A stretch of DNA of 64,000 nt from Ammoniphilus sp. CFH 90114. Its GTDB lineage: Bacteria > Bacillota > Bacilli > Aneurinibacillales > RAOX-1. The stretch lies in contig NZ_SDLI01000001.1 of assembly GCF_004123195.1 (NCBI RefSeq), forward strand, positions 62,001 through 126,000, in the 5' to 3' direction. The notes beneath the pieces are model-generated. The model searched no databases. It saw only the letters and a program-made list of their open reading frames with translations, and had not been told where the DNA came from. This document shows, piece after piece, positions 36,004 through 45,886 of this stretch (its first letter is position 1; every line of letters starts with the position of its first letter). The position numbers were made by a program, and so were the translations under genes.

Positions 36004-36518
36004 GGTGGGGGATATTATTTGCGGGTCTACTTGGCTTATTTGTTTTAGAGGGAACGGTCTTTCAGGTGTTTCATTTGCAAGCTTATGGGCGAGAAGTGGC
36101 AGTTCTCCCCCGGTTTCTTCTCGTTGTACTAATCTTTGTTTCTCTGTATCTGGGAAGACGAAGGGCCTTTTTATTTGGTCTTTTATTCGGCTTGTTCTTT
36201 GATATTCAATATTGTGATGTTATTGGCGTTTACGCCTTTACAATGGCATTGATTCCTTATTTGTCTGCCCTGGCTTATCAGTATTTTCAGTTGAATGTTC
36301 TCTTGATCATGATTACGGTCTTACTTGGCGTGTTTATGCATGAAAGCGCGGTGTTCCTCTTGTTTGAGTTATTTGGACTTACGGGTTACCCGTACCATTG
36401 GCTTGACTATGTGCCCACGGCTTTATTGAATGCAGGCTTCGCCATCCTTGCTTATCGTCCACTGAACCATTGGTTAGAAAAGATGGTCGATAGCAGACAG
36501 GATGAAGTCGATCTTTAA
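36000..36518 (+). CDS. mreD: Cell shape protein MreD
   Basis: 172-residue membrane protein with about five helices; contains the FGLLFGLFFDIQY-type segment characteristic of MreD. Overlaps mreC (ATGA), so translation is coupled. Confidence 0.93.
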   Translation: MRWGILFAGLLGLFVLEGTVFQVFHLQAYGREVAVLPRFLLVVLIFVSLYLGRRRAFLFGLLFGLFFDIQYCDVIGVYAFTMALIPYLSALAYQYFQLNVLLIMITVLLGVFMHESAVFLLFELFGLTGYPYHWLDYVPTALLNAGFAILAYRPLNHWLEKMVDSRQDEVDL

Positions 36519-36594
36519 GTAAGCTAAAAGAACAGGGGGAAGCAGGAAAAATGGCCTCGACCAGCGAATGCTATATGGTGGGGGGAATAAGAGC

Positions 36595-37263
36595 ATGACA
36601 CTGACAAAGAATATCGTAACCATAAAAGGAACAAAAGACGGATTAGTTTTTTTATTGGACGATACTTGTTCCTTGCAGGAACTATTCGCTCAATTAAAAG
36701 AAAAAGTGGAAAGCAACCATCAGCAAACCCTAGCTGGTCCCCCAATTGAAATCACAATCAAGCTTGGCAACCGGTATCTAACGGAAGAACAGACCCAGGA
36801 GTTGCGGGAAATCATTAAGGAGAAGAGCAACTTAAGGATTAGAAGCATCGACTCCTTATTAGTAACAAGGGAACAAGCACTCAAGGATAAACTCTCTTCC
36901 ATGACCCGAGTGGAAACTCGAACAATACGCTCCGGTCAGGAGTTAAGACATACAGGTGACTTATTGCTGTTAGGAGACATTAATCCGGGCGGTGGAGTCT
37001 ATTGTACAGGTAGCATATTCGTGATGGGTGCACTACGAGGCTTGGCTCATGCAGGTTGCAATGGTGATGAAACTGCGATTATCGCAGCATCGTTGCTGCG
37101 CCCTACACAACTAAGGATTGCCGATGTCATTAGCCGACCGCCAGATGAATGGATGGACGGGAGCAATGAAATGGAGTTTGCTTATCTCGAGGACGGTCAG
37201 ATGTCCATTGATAAGTTAAACCAACTGCATAAAGTGAGATTGGATTATTGGAGTAATAGATAG
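36595..37263 (+). CDS. minC: Septum site-determining protein MinC
   Basis: FtsZ assembly inhibitor. 222 residues: N-terminal domain, then a beta-helix C-terminal domain beginning at the TIRSGQELRHTGDLLLLGDINPGG signature (about residue 100). GTGGGGGG lies upstream of the ATG at 36595, which gives the start MTLTKNIVTIKG; an upstream in-frame ATG at 36568 lies before that site. Confidence 0.96.
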   Translation: MTLTKNIVTIKGTKDGLVFLLDDTCSLQELFAQLKEKVESNHQQTLAGPPIEITIKLGNRYLTEEQTQELREIIKEKSNLRIRSIDSLLVTREQALKDKLSSMTRVETRTIRSGQELRHTGDLLLLGDINPGGGVYCTGSIFVMGALRGLAHAGCNGDETAIIAASLLRPTQLRIADVISRPPDEWMDGSNEMEFAYLEDGQMSIDKLNQLHKVRLDYWSNR

Positions 37264-37285
37264 AGCATCTTCAGGGGGGATTTGT

Positions 37286-38083
37286 ATGGGAGAAGCGATT
37301 GTAGTCACATCGGGGAAGGGCGGCGTAGGGAAAACCACTACATCTGCTAATATCGGTACGGCCCTAGCAACCAACGGAAAAAAGGTGTGCTTGGTCGATG
37401 CGGATATCGGTCTTCGCAACCTTGATGTTATGATGGGATTAGAGAATCGAATCATTTACGATCTAGTTGATGTGCTAGATGGACAATGCAGATTACAGCA
37501 AGCCTTGATTAAAGATAAGAGATTCGATCATCTCTTTTTGTTGCCGGCTAAACAGACCAAGGACAAGTCAGCCGTTACACCAGAACAGATGGAGAACCTC
37601 ATTAAAGAGCTGAAGATGGACTTCGATTATGTCATCATTGACTGTCCTGCTGGGATTGAACAAGGCTTTAAGAATGCAGTGGCTGGAGCTGACAAGGCCG
37701 TTGTGGTGACGATACCCGAGCCGACAGCTGTTCGTGATGCTGACCGAGTGATTGGCTTGCTTGAGAAAGAAAAGACAGGTTCTCCAAAGCTGATTATTAA
37801 TCGTATTCGATATGGCATGATGAAGCAGGGAGATATGCTGGACGTTGATGATGTGATTCAACAGCTGGGAATTGAGATTCTAGGTATTGTTCCGGATGAT
37901 GAGCGTGTGATTAAGGCCTCTAAAGAGGGGGAACCGATTGTCATGAATCATGAAGCGAAAGCAGGTTTAGCTTACCGGAATATTGCTCGCCGTATTCTTG
38001 GAGAACAAGTTCCACTCCTTAGTTTAGAGGAAGAACAAGGCGGTTTCATGAAAAAAGTTAGGAAATTATTTGGTATGAGGTAG
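37286..38083 (+). CDS. minD: Septum site-determining protein MinD
   Basis: Membrane-cycling ATPase that recruits MinC. 265 residues: deviant Walker A SGKGGVGKTTTSANI, VDADIGLRNLDVMMGLE, VIIDCPAGIE (Walker B), and a C-terminal amphipathic helix FMKKVRKLFGMR for membrane binding. CAGGGGGG precedes the ATG. A terminator follows. Confidence 0.98.
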   Translation: MGEAIVVTSGKGGVGKTTTSANIGTALATNGKKVCLVDADIGLRNLDVMMGLENRIIYDLVDVLDGQCRLQQALIKDKRFDHLFLLPAKQTKDKSAVTPEQMENLIKELKMDFDYVIIDCPAGIEQGFKNAVAGADKAVVVTIPEPTAVRDADRVIGLLEKEKTGSPKLIINRIRYGMMKQGDMLDVDDVIQQLGIEILGIVPDDERVIKASKEGEPIVMNHEAKAGLAYRNIARRILGEQVPLLSLEEEQGGFMKKVRKLFGMR

Positions 38084-38115
38084 CAGGAACTTACATATAG
38101 TTCCTGCTTTTATTT
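38082..38115 (+). terminator. Terminator after minD
   Basis: Perfect 10-bp stem AGCAGGAACT (38082-38091) with AGTTCCTGCT (38099-38108), then TTTATTT. The stem begins inside the minD stop codon. Confidence 0.85.
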
Positions 38116-38159
38116 GGTCTATGCCTGAGGTTATAATAACCTAATGGAGGGCAAGAGGA

Positions 38160-39290
38160 ATGGAATTTGAAGCAAAATACTTTAAGACAATCGATTGGGT
38201 CATTATCCTAATCCTTATTGGTTTTGGTATCTTTAGTTACTTGGGGATCTCAGGCGCTTCCCCTCATTTGAGTTTAGAAGGCAAGCAAGTGGTTTGGTAT
38301 ATGATTGGGTTTGTCTTTATGTCCGCCATTCTTTTGTTTGATTACAACATGATTGGCAACTTAAGCTATATTTTTTATTTTATTGGTCTCGTTTTGCTCG
38401 TAGGTGTGTTGTTCACGCCGCCAATTAACAATGCTACGAGTTGGTATAACCTAGGGCTGTTTTCTTTTCAACCAGCGGAGCTAATGAAGATTATCACGAT
38501 CATGACTCTTGCTAAGTATTTAGCCAAACGAGCAGAACAAGAAGATCCCTTTAGTAAGGTCTATGAGTTGATTCCCATCTTTGCTATTATAGGCGTTCCC
38601 ATGCTACTGATTCTTATTCAGCCAGATCTCGGGAATGCAGTCGTTTTTTCTGGTATTTTAATTAGCATGATGATCGTTGGAGGAGTAAAGGGAAGACACT
38701 TTTTCCTTTTTGGCGCCCTTGCAGGAAGCTTTTTTGGTTTCTTGACCTACCTTTATCAATTTAAGCAAGAGATTTTCTTTAAGTTGATAAAACCATATCA
38801 ATGGAATCGGATCGTCTACTGGCTTAATCCGGAGTTAGATCCCGTTGGGCAAGGGTTTCAGCTTAAGCAATCTCTCATTGCTATAGGGTCTGGACAGCTT
38901 CTAGGAAAAGGTATTAATGCGGGAACTCAAGCTAAGTTTGGCTGGGTACCCGTAGGAGAGAGTGATTTTATCTTTACGGTTATCGCTGAAGAGCTAGGGT
39001 TCATAGGTGGAAGTCTGCTGATTTTCCTGTTCTTTTTACTGATTTACCGAATGGTACGTATTGCACTGGACGCTAAGGACCCTTTTGGATCCTACCTGGT
39101 ATCAGGGGTAATTGGGATGTTTGTATTTCAAATTTTTGAAAACATAGGGATGACGATTCAATTAATGCCGATCACGGGGATTACACTACCCTTCATTAGT
39201 TACGGAGGAAGCTCCTTAGTGACCAACTTTATGATTATTGGTTTAGTGTTAAATGTAGGAATGCGTAGGAAGAAGCTGATGTTCGACTAA
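38160..39290 (+). CDS. rodA: FtsW/RodA/SpoVE family glycosyltransferase, probably RodA
   Basis: Polytopic SEDS peptidoglycan polymerase, 376 residues, about ten transmembrane helices. It shows the SEDS motifs FQPAELMKI, LLILIQPDLGNA, and the C-terminal LPFISYGGSSLVTNF. The motif WYNLGLFSFQPAEL and its position next to mreBCD-minCD favour RodA over FtsW. The catalytic Asp is probably in VPVGESDFIFTVIAEELGF. No partner class B PBP gene is adjacent. Confidence 0.92.
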   Translation: MEFEAKYFKTIDWVIILILIGFGIFSYLGISGASPHLSLEGKQVVWYMIGFVFMSAILLFDYNMIGNLSYIFYFIGLVLLVGVLFTPPINNATSWYNLGLFSFQPAELMKIITIMTLAKYLAKRAEQEDPFSKVYELIPIFAIIGVPMLLILIQPDLGNAVVFSGILISMMIVGGVKGRHFFLFGALAGSFFGFLTYLYQFKQEIFFKLIKPYQWNRIVYWLNPELDPVGQGFQLKQSLIAIGSGQLLGKGINAGTQAKFGWVPVGESDFIFTVIAEELGFIGGSLLIFLFFLLIYRMVRIALDAKDPFGSYLVSGVIGMFVFQIFENIGMTIQLMPITGITLPFISYGGSSLVTNFMIIGLVLNVGMRRKKLMFD

Positions 39291-39297
39291 TCCTGAA

Positions 39298-39337
39298 AGC
39301 GTCTTTGAGGGGTGCCCTTCGAGGACGCCTCTTTTTC
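39298..39337 (+). terminator. Terminator after rodA
   Basis: AGCGTCTTTGAGGG (39298-39311) pairs with CCCTTCGAGGACGC (39315-39328), with mismatches; T-run at 39332-39336. Confidence 0.85.
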
Positions 39338-39407
39338 GTGTTCTATCTTGTCTCTCTTTTTCATAAAGTGATTAAAGGACAAGTACTCGGAAGGGTGGTT
39401 TGGTTAC

Positions 39408-40220
39408 ATGAGTCTAGATTCCATTAAGCGGAGAAGAGAAGAAAGATTGCGGGAGCTAAGAGAACAAATGAGGAGGGGGAGTGAGGGGGGATTTCTAGAC
39501 GAAGCTATAGAAGTGGAGTCCCCTAAACGATACTCTTCTTCAAGTTATATGGCTACTCGCAGAGAGTACTCCTGGGATCAAGAAGACGACTGGGGGACGA
39601 AAGAAGAGCCTGTAGAACCCATCAGCTCAAGGTTCATGATGAAGGCCATCCTGTCATTATTCCTCTTAAGCTTTACTTTTCTTATATATAAAATCGACTC
39701 TCCTTTTACAACACCTGCTAAAGGTTTTGTTGATCAAGTGATGACAAGGGAATACAATTTCCAAGGAACAATGGCTCTGTTGGAGAAATATGTGGGGACT
39801 CCGTCGATCTTACCCACTATAGATACACCCATGCAAGGAAGTCCACAGCCGGTGTGGAACCAAGTCAGGGCACCAAAGAAGTATGTCGTACCCGTTAGTG
39901 GCAAGGTCGCTGCTCCTTTCTATTTGGATGGTAAAGGCATTCAGATTGAAGCGCCAGGTGGAAGTGAGATTAAAGCTGTAGATCAAGGTTGGGTGATCTT
40001 TGTTGGAACAAAAGAAGGATTAGGACAAACCGTTATTGTTCGGCATGAGAACCAGCTTCTATCTTCGTACAGCAGTGTAGATGAGATCCAAGTCAAAGAG
40101 CAGGACTGGGTACAGCCCGGTCAAGTGATAGGAAAGACGAAAGAGGGGCAAACTGTCTATTTCTCCATGCAGATGAACGAACAGTTTATGGACCCCGTGA
40201 GTGTGATTACATTTGACTAG
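39408..40220 (+). CDS. spoIVFA: SpoIVFA-like protein with degenerate LytM (M23) domain
   Basis: 270 residues: a basic N-terminal coil (MSLDSIKRRREERLRELREQM), a transmembrane helix (about 78-94), and a C-terminal LytM-like fold (about 165-268). The zinc ligands of active M23 peptidases are not recognisable: the usual GYxTxYAHL-like site reads LLSSYSSVDEI. It overlaps the start of spoIVFB by eight bases. In B. subtilis SpoIVFA holds SpoIVFB inactive until forespore signals arrive, so a non-catalytic scaffold is expected. Confidence 0.9.
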   Translation: MSLDSIKRRREERLRELREQMRRGSEGGFLDEAIEVESPKRYSSSSYMATRREYSWDQEDDWGTKEEPVEPISSRFMMKAILSLFLLSFTFLIYKIDSPFTTPAKGFVDQVMTREYNFQGTMALLEKYVGTPSILPTIDTPMQGSPQPVWNQVRAPKKYVVPVSGKVAAPFYLDGKGIQIEAPGGSEIKAVDQGWVIFVGTKEGLGQTVIVRHENQLLSSYSSVDEIQVKEQDWVQPGQVIGKTKEGQTVYFSMQMNEQFMDPVSVITFD

Positions 40221-41082
40221 TTGGACAGTTGGCGGGATTCGAATAGCCATCCATCCTTTATTCTGGCTCGTTGCCATAGCCGCTGCTTTAACTGGGCAAT
40301 TCTTTGAATTAATTACCCTCTTCACTTTGGTTATGATGCATGAATTAGGTCATGTTTTCGCAGCCTTAGCGGTGGGCTGGAGAGTACAGAGCATGGAACT
40401 GCTTCCTTTTGGTGGAGTAGCGAAAGTGGATGAATGGGGAACAACCAGAGTCAGGGATGAAGTGCTTGTGGCGCTAGCGGGGCCTTTTGTCAATTTGGTC
40501 ATGATTCCTGTAGGCTATGTTTTCTATCTTTATGGAATCTGGGGAGAAGAGTGGACTGAGTTTTTTGTCTTTGGGAATGTCTGGATCGCGGGGTTTAATC
40601 TGCTGCCCATATGGCCGTTGGACGGGGGGAAGATTTTACAGGCACTTTTAAGTAAGGTATTCCCTTTCTATAAAACGATGTATGTTAGTATTATATGGTC
40701 CAGTTTTGCGGCTTGCTGCCTCATCGTTGCTTCCTTCTTTTTACCGTTTCAATGGAATCTAGTCTTGATTAGTTTCTATTTAATATTAGAGAATCGCTTA
40801 GCCTACAAACAAGCCCAGTACCAATTTATTCGTTTCCTTCTCAAGAAGGAACAGGAAAATAGGAAGTTACCAAGTCATTCGAAAATGGATACGTACTGTT
40901 TGAAGGCAAATGAAAGAATCGGTGAAGTGGTAAAAAGGATTAAAAAAGGCTCCTACCACTGCTTCCAAGTACTGGATACTAGGCAGAATATCGTCGCTTC
41001 TATTTCAGAAGATGCCATTATTCGCGCCTTTTTTGAAAAAAAACCAGGCCGAACCATTTCTGAATTGATCTCAATTGGCTAA
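40213..41082 (+). CDS. spoIVFB: Intramembrane metalloprotease SpoIVFB
   Basis: Site-2-protease-like enzyme that activates pro-sigma-K in the mother cell. 289 residues. Zinc motif HELGH (His43, Glu44, His47) in the second helix, the third ligand in NLLPIWPLDGG (Asp137), and a C-terminal CBS-like domain (about 225-285) thought to sense ATP. The start is TTG at 40213 inside spoIVFA, with only a weak ribosome binding site, suggesting translational coupling. Confidence 0.95.
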   Translation: MTSWTVGGIRIAIHPLFWLVAIAAALTGQFFELITLFTLVMMHELGHVFAALAVGWRVQSMELLPFGGVAKVDEWGTTRVRDEVLVALAGPFVNLVMIPVGYVFYLYGIWGEEWTEFFVFGNVWIAGFNLLPIWPLDGGKILQALLSKVFPFYKTMYVSIIWSSFAACCLIVASFFLPFQWNLVLISFYLILENRLAYKQAQYQFIRFLLKKEQENRKLPSHSKMDTYCLKANERIGEVVKRIKKGSYHCFQVLDTRQNIVASISEDAIIRAFFEKKPGRTISELISIG

Positions 41083-41128
41083 AATAGAATTAAATACCAT
41101 TTGTTTTTTTTGAAGAGGAGATCATAAG

Positions 41129-42637
41129 TTGAAACAGATTATCGTGAATTGTGCCTATTGGGAAACGAGAGTGGCGGTTATGGAAAATCGCAAGCTTATC
41201 GAATTGTTTGTCGAGAGACCGGAGGAACAAAGAATTGTAGGTCATATTTATAAGGGGAAAGTAGCCAATGTATTGCCTGGCATGCAGGCTGCTTTTATTG
41301 ATATCGGATTAGAAAAAAACGCATTCATTTATGTAGACGACTGCTTGCCTTCGGAATGGAAGGACAAGGATGATCGTCCGAAGCCAAGTATTCGAGAAGT
41401 GCTGACACAAGGGCAAGAGATTTTAGTGCAAGTAGTGAAAGAACCTCTAGGTACAAAAGGAGCTAGAGTGACAACACAGCTTAGTTTTCCTGGGCGATAC
41501 TTGGTGTTTATGCCATCAGATCCTTATATCGGCCTTTCTCGGAAAATCTCTCAAGATGGAGAACGGGAAAGGCTTCGTCTCCTGTTAAAGGAGCAATGCA
41601 AGGAACAAGAAGGCGTAATTGTAAGAACCGTTGCAGAAGGAGCCAGCGAAGAAGAGCTTATAGCTGATCTTGAGTTTCTGCGTGGGCTATGGCGAAAGAC
41701 CATAGCTTCGGCAAAAGAGAGTAAGCCTATGCGGGTCGTACATAAGGATCTTGATTTAGTTTCACGCATCACAAGGGATGTCTTTTCGGAAGATGTGGAC
41801 GAGCTTATTATTGACAGTCAACCTGAGTACCATAAGCTGCTTGAGGACTTGGGGTATTTTATACCAACACTTAAACCAAAGCTTAAACTGTATACAGATA
41901 GGACAGGCATCTTTGATTCATTTGAAGTAGAAGCAGAAATTGAGAAAGCTCTAAAAAGAAAGGTTTGGTTAAAAAGTGGCGGATATATAATTATCGATCA
42001 AACCGAGGCCTTTACCTCTATTGATGTCAATACAGGTAAATTTACAGGAACCCATCAATTAGAGGAAACCGTATATAAGACCAATTTGGAAGCGACGAAG
42101 GAAATCGCTAGACAGTTGAGACTTAGAGATATTGGAGGCATCATCCTTATCGATTTCATCGATATGCGTAAATCCGAACATCGTGATCATGTATGGCATG
42201 CTCTCCAAGAACATCTGAAGCGTGACCGGACAAAATCTCACTTGCTTGGGTTTACTCAACTTGGTCTACTTGAGATGACGCGCAAGAAAGTGCGGCAAAA
42301 CTTGTCTGATGTTATGACAAGACCCTGTCCGTATTGTGAAGGGAAAGGAAAGATCCTCTCTCTAGATACGGTGAGCTCTCGCATCGAAAGAGAAATAAAA
42401 GAGTATGCTAGATCCACTCACGTAGAGTCCATACTCATAGAAGTGCATCCCTGTCTAGCCGATAAGTTTGAAGGCGAACGAGGGGAAGAACGAGATCGGA
42501 TCCAAAGAGAAACAGGGCTAGAAATTCATGTGCACCGAAATGAGAACATGCATGAGCAACATCATCACTTGTTTGTGGGTAGTCAGCAAGAAGTAAGGAG
42601 AAAAGTTGCGATGCTTGATGGAAAGGATTTACCTTGA
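41129..42637 (+). CDS. rng: Ribonuclease E/G family endoribonuclease
   Basis: 502 residues: N-terminal S1 domain (IYKGKVANVLPGMQAAFIDIG), a DNase I-like catalytic region with IDVNTGKF and IGGIILIDFIDM carrying the metal-binding aspartates, and the zinc-link motif RPCPYCEGKGK. The length fits RNase G rather than RNase E (no long C-terminal tail). B. subtilis lacks this gene; its presence between spoIVFB and rplU distinguishes this lineage. The TTG start follows AAGAGGAG. Its stop codon lies in the rplU -35 box. Confidence 0.94.
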   Translation: MKQIIVNCAYWETRVAVMENRKLIELFVERPEEQRIVGHIYKGKVANVLPGMQAAFIDIGLEKNAFIYVDDCLPSEWKDKDDRPKPSIREVLTQGQEILVQVVKEPLGTKGARVTTQLSFPGRYLVFMPSDPYIGLSRKISQDGERERLRLLLKEQCKEQEGVIVRTVAEGASEEELIADLEFLRGLWRKTIASAKESKPMRVVHKDLDLVSRITRDVFSEDVDELIIDSQPEYHKLLEDLGYFIPTLKPKLKLYTDRTGIFDSFEVEAEIEKALKRKVWLKSGGYIIIDQTEAFTSIDVNTGKFTGTHQLEETVYKTNLEATKEIARQLRLRDIGGIILIDFIDMRKSEHRDHVWHALQEHLKRDRTKSHLLGFTQLGLLEMTRKKVRQNLSDVMTRPCPYCEGKGKILSLDTVSSRIEREIKEYARSTHVESILIEVHPCLADKFEGERGEERDRIQRETGLEIHVHRNENMHEQHHHLFVGSQQEVRRKVAMLDGKDLP

Positions 42638-42661
42638 CACTGATTCTTGAATTATGTTAAT
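42634..42661 (+). promoter_or_regulatory. Promoter of rplU-prp-rpmA
   Basis: Consensus TTGACA (42634-42639), about 16-bp spacer and GTTAAT at 42656-42661. Confidence 0.6.
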
Positions 42662-42689
42662 CTGTTTTTTGTTGATATCATGTTTGACA

Positions 42690-42784
42690 CTAGTCATCAT
42701 GCTGCAACCGCTCAGAACAGGTTTTTTATAAGCCGTTTGGCACCTGGGATGGCGAGTCTTAATAATTATAGGGAGGTGCAGCAA
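42690..42784 (+). promoter_or_regulatory. Probable ribosomal protein L21 leader RNA
   Basis: About 120 untranslated bases precede rplU. CAGGT (42718-42722) can pair with ACCTG (42742-42746), enclosing GCC-gttt-GGC (42732-42741). This position and shape fit the L21 leader family known in Bacillales; identification is from memory of the motif. Confidence 0.6.
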
Positions 42785-43096
42785 ATGTACGCAATTATCG
42801 AAACTGGTGGTAAGCAATATAAAGTTGAGCAAGGAGCTGAGCTTTATATCGAGAAGCTTCCTCAAACTGAAGGTGAAACTGTAACTTTTGATCGCGTATT
42901 GTTGGTTAGCAAGGATGGAAGTGTTGTTGCTGGAAGTCCAACAGTAGCTGGTGCAACTGTAACTGGTAAAGTTGACAGACACGGACGCGGACAGAAGATT
43001 ATCGTCTTCAAATACAAAGCGAAGAAAAACTACCACAAGAAGCAAGGTCATCGTCAGCCATACACTAAAGTTGTAATCGAAAGCATCAACGCTTAA
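42785..43096 (+). CDS. rplU: Ribosomal protein bL21
   Basis: 103 residues, full length: [17 protein letters not shown] at the N-terminus and [27 protein letters not shown] near the C-terminus (quoted in part: [15 protein letters not shown]). The ATG at 42785 follows GGGAGGTG; upstream in-frame codons belong to the leader. Confidence 0.98.
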   Translation: MYAIIETGGKQYKVEQGAELYIEKLPQTEGETVTFDRVLLVSKDGSVVAGSPTVAGATVTGKVDRHGRGQKIIVFKYKAKKNYHKKQGHRQPYTKVVIESINA

Positions 43097-43100
43097 GTTT

Positions 43101-43448
43101 ATGATTAAAGTGCATGTCAAACGACGAACATCAGGGGACATTGAGCTGATTACCATTGATGGACATGCCGGTTATGCAGATCCCGGACAAGATATTGTTT
43201 GTGCTGCAGTATCAGGGATATCCTTTGGTGCAATTAATGCTGTTGATATGCTCCTTGGGGTGAAGCTTCCTGTCGAGCAAGGAGAGAATGGGTTTCTCCG
43301 CTGTACTTTGCCGGTTCAACAACCTGGGGTACAAGAGAAAGTACAATTACTCCTCGACGGCATGGTAGCCTCGCTTCAGTCGGTTGCCATAGAGTACGGA
43401 AAGTTTGTTAAAGTATATGATCAATTACCAACCAGGAGGTGGATGTAA
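43101..43448 (+). CDS. prp: Ribosomal-processing cysteine protease Prp
   Basis: 115 residues. Catalytic His and Cys lie in [21 protein letters not shown] (His22, Cys34; motif quoted in part GHAGYA and DIVCAAVS). Prp removes the N-terminal extension of L27, encoded immediately downstream, in Firmicutes that have it. No clear ribosome binding site precedes the ATG four bases after rplU, suggesting coupling. The stop overlaps the rpmA start (TAATG). Confidence 0.94.
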   Translation: MIKVHVKRRTSGDIELITIDGHAGYADPGQDIVCAAVSGISFGAINAVDMLLGVKLPVEQGENGFLRCTLPVQQPGVQEKVQLLLDGMVASLQSVAIEYGKFVKVYDQLPTRRWM

Positions 43449-43738
43449 TGTTAAAGATGAATCTTCAATTTTTCGCTTCTAAGAAAGGGGTAGGTTCTAC
43501 TAAGAACGGTCGCGACAGTATCGCGAAGCGCCTTGGTGTGAAACGTGGAGACGGTCAATTCGTTAAGGCTGGTAACATTCTTGTTCGTCAGCGTGGAACG
43601 AAGATCTACCCTGGACTAAACGTTGGAATCGGCGGAGATGATACTTTGTTTGCTTTGTCTGACGGAGTAGTTCGTTTCAAGCGTTTAGGACGTGACCGCA
43701 AGCAAGTGGTTATTGAGCCAGTAGCTCAAGAAGCATAA
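43448..43738 (+). CDS. rpmA: Ribosomal protein bL27 precursor
   Basis: 96 residues. The N-terminal extension MLKMNLQFF precedes [15 protein letters not shown]; in Firmicutes Prp cleaves after the Phe-Phe to expose the L27 tail near the peptidyl transferase centre. GAGGTG lies within the prp end. Overlaps prp by one base. Confidence 0.98.
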   Translation: MLKMNLQFFASKKGVGSTKNGRDSIAKRLGVKRGDGQFVKAGNILVRQRGTKIYPGLNVGIGGDDTLFALSDGVVRFKRLGRDRKQVVIEPVAQEA

Positions 43739-43750
43739 TAACCCTTTATA

Positions 43751-43779
43751 GAAAAACCCGACACCTAGTCGGGTTTTTC
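43751..43779 (+). terminator. Terminator after rpmA
   Basis: Perfect 11-bp stem AAAAACCCGAC (43752-43762) with GTCGGGTTTTT (43768-43778), 5-nt loop, T-rich end. Confidence 0.93.
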
Positions 43780-43909
43780 TATTGTACTATGAAGCGGCTC
43801 ATTGGCGTCAGCCAAGTTTTCTAGTATACTTAAATCATTACGAGTTGGAAGCATGTGGTAGTTAACTACATTGTTTCATACGTTTGATTTGGGATGGGGG
43901 TGTTTTGAG

Positions 43910-44551
43910 TTGGCTCAAGAGTATAAAGGGAGAAGTGGAGAAGCAGATCTTCGAGATGTGGAGTCCGAAATTTTGCAAGTGCAACAGCGGTTCTTAGATA
44001 GTCTTCGCTTACAGAGACATGATTGGCTAAATCATTTTCAAGTCATTCTAGGATATATGAAGTTGCAACGATATGACGTATGTGAGGAATACATAAAAAA
44101 AGTAACAGACCAAACCAACAACGAAAGCCGCATTGCAGCGCTTGAGCACCAGGCACTAGTTGCTTATTTACTTACCTATAATGCAATATATAAAGAAATG
44201 AAGCTCGAAGTATTGGTGCCAGAGCTCATTAATTTAGGCCAGCTTGGGCAAGATGAGAATAAGAGATTTTTTGATCTAGTCAAGGGAATTATTGATACCT
44301 ATCGAGAGCACTCTATAACCAACAATGGTCTTCCCAATACATTAGTTATTGAGCTTCAGGAGTTAGAAGAATCCATATTTCTTGCAGTGGAATATGAGGG
44401 TAACTTAAGAGAACAAGAATGTATCGAGGCTCTCCGTTCCCTTGCTAGTCGTTTAGGGGATGGCGAGGGCTTCTTTGTGGAAGGCTTACATAATGATCAA
44501 GAATCCATCATGGAATTTTACTTTCCTGTAAACCAAGAGGTGAAGGAATAG
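43910..44551 (+). CDS. spo0B: Spo0B-like sporulation phosphotransferase
   Basis: 213 residues. The four-helix-bundle phosphotransfer segment shows [20 protein letters not shown] with the phosphorylatable His37. The rest is a degenerate ATPase-like domain. In the phosphorelay it passes phosphate from Spo0F to Spo0A. Its position between rpmA and obg matches B. subtilis. The TTG at 43910 follows GGGGGTG; an upstream in-frame TTG at 43871 lies before that site. Confidence 0.9.
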   Translation: MAQEYKGRSGEADLRDVESEILQVQQRFLDSLRLQRHDWLNHFQVILGYMKLQRYDVCEEYIKKVTDQTNNESRIAALEHQALVAYLLTYNAIYKEMKLEVLVPELINLGQLGQDENKRFFDLVKGIIDTYREHSITNNGLPNTLVIELQELEESIFLAVEYEGNLREQECIEALRSLASRLGDGEGFFVEGLHNDQESIMEFYFPVNQEVKE

Positions 44552-44552
44552 C

Positions 44553-45839
44553 ATGTTTGTAGATGCAGCGAAGATATATGTGAAGGGCGGAGACGGCGGT
44601 AATGGCATGGTCGCTTTCCGTCGAGAGAAGTATGTAGATATGGGTGGTCCTGCTGGTGGTGACGGAGGAAGAGGGGCCAATGTGGTCTTCGTCGTAGATG
44701 AAGGGTTAAGAACATTGGTTGACTTCAAGTATCAGCGTCACTTTAAGGCACCTAAAGGAGAAAACGGGCGAACTAAGGCTCAGCACGGAGCTGGGGCGGA
44801 GGATATGATTGTCAAGGTTCCGCCCGGAACCTCGGTGTATGACGATGATACGGGAGAGCTGATCGTAGATCTTGTCTATCATGGGCAGTCCACCGTGATT
44901 GCAAAAGGAGGACGTGGAGGAAAAGGGAATATGCGTTTTGCCACCCCTGTGAATCCAGCTCCTTCCATCGCAGAGAACGGAGAACCAGGCCAAGAGCGTT
45001 ATGTTCGTTTAGAGCTGAAGGTTCTAGCGGATGTGGGGCTAGTGGGTTATCCAAGCGTAGGAAAATCAACCCTCATCTCCATGGTGTCAGCGGCTAAACC
45101 GAAGATCGCCGAGTATCATTTTACAACCTTAACACCGAACTTGGGGGTTGTAGATGCAGGAGAAGGAAGAAGCTTTGTCATGGCCGATTTACCGGGCTTA
45201 ATTCAGGGCGCTCATTCTGGGGTTGGTCTTGGGCACCAATTCCTGCGACATGTAGAAAGAACTCGAGTCATTTTACATGTAGTGGATATGGCAGGAATTG
45301 AAGGACGGGATCCGTATGAGGATTATCTTCAGATTAATGAAGAGCTGAAGCTCTATAATCAAAAGCTTGAATTACGACCACAAATCATAGCTGCGAATAA
45401 AATGGACTTGCCGGAAGCGGAAGAGAATTTGAAGCTATTCCGCGAGAAGGTCGGTGATGAGGTTAAGATTTATCCGATCTCTGCTGCCACGAAGCAAGGA
45501 ATTAAAGAACTGATCTACGCGATAGCGGACTTGCTAGACACAATTCCGGTTACTCCGATCGTAGAAGAACTCGAAGAAACGGCCGAAGAACGTGTGGTCT
45601 ATAAAGCAGAGAAGGACCCTGAAAAGTTCTTCGTGCGAAGAGAAAATGAAATCTATGTAGTTGAAGGCGAATATATTGAACGACTCATGAAGATGACGAA
45701 CCTCAATTCTCATGATTCGATTCAACGTTTCGCTCGTACGATGCGTCTCATGGGTGTGGATAAGGCTTTGCGTGATAAGGGAGCTGAAAACGGAGACACG
45801 GTAAAAATTGGGGATTTTGAGTTTGAATTTGTGGAATAA
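44553..45839 (+). CDS. obgE: Obg/CgtA GTPase
   Basis: Essential ribosome-associated GTPase. 428 residues: glycine-rich Obg domain (1-158), G domain with [12 protein letters not shown] (about 164), [14 protein letters not shown], and a C-terminal OCT domain. GAGGTGAAGG precedes the ATG two bases after spo0B. Confidence 0.98.
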   Translation: MFVDAAKIYVKGGDGGNGMVAFRREKYVDMGGPAGGDGGRGANVVFVVDEGLRTLVDFKYQRHFKAPKGENGRTKAQHGAGAEDMIVKVPPGTSVYDDDTGELIVDLVYHGQSTVIAKGGRGGKGNMRFATPVNPAPSIAENGEPGQERYVRLELKVLADVGLVGYPSVGKSTLISMVSAAKPKIAEYHFTTLTPNLGVVDAGEGRSFVMADLPGLIQGAHSGVGLGHQFLRHVERTRVILHVVDMAGIEGRDPYEDYLQINEELKLYNQKLELRPQIIAANKMDLPEAEENLKLFREKVGDEVKIYPISAATKQGIKELIYAIADLLDTIPVTPIVEELEETAEERVVYKAEKDPEKFFVRRENEIYVVEGEYIERLMKMTNLNSHDSIQRFARTMRLMGVDKALRDKGAENGDTVKIGDFEFEFVE

Positions 45840-45851
45840 TACGGTTATGAG

Positions 45852-45885
45852 GTCTTGCTGTTCACAGCAAGACTTTTATTTTTTT
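45852..45885 (+). terminator. Terminator after obgE
   Basis: Perfect 9-bp stem GTCTTGCTG (45852-45860) with CAGCAAGAC (45865-45873), 4-nt loop, long T-rich tract. Confidence 0.93.
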
Positions 45886-45886
45886 C

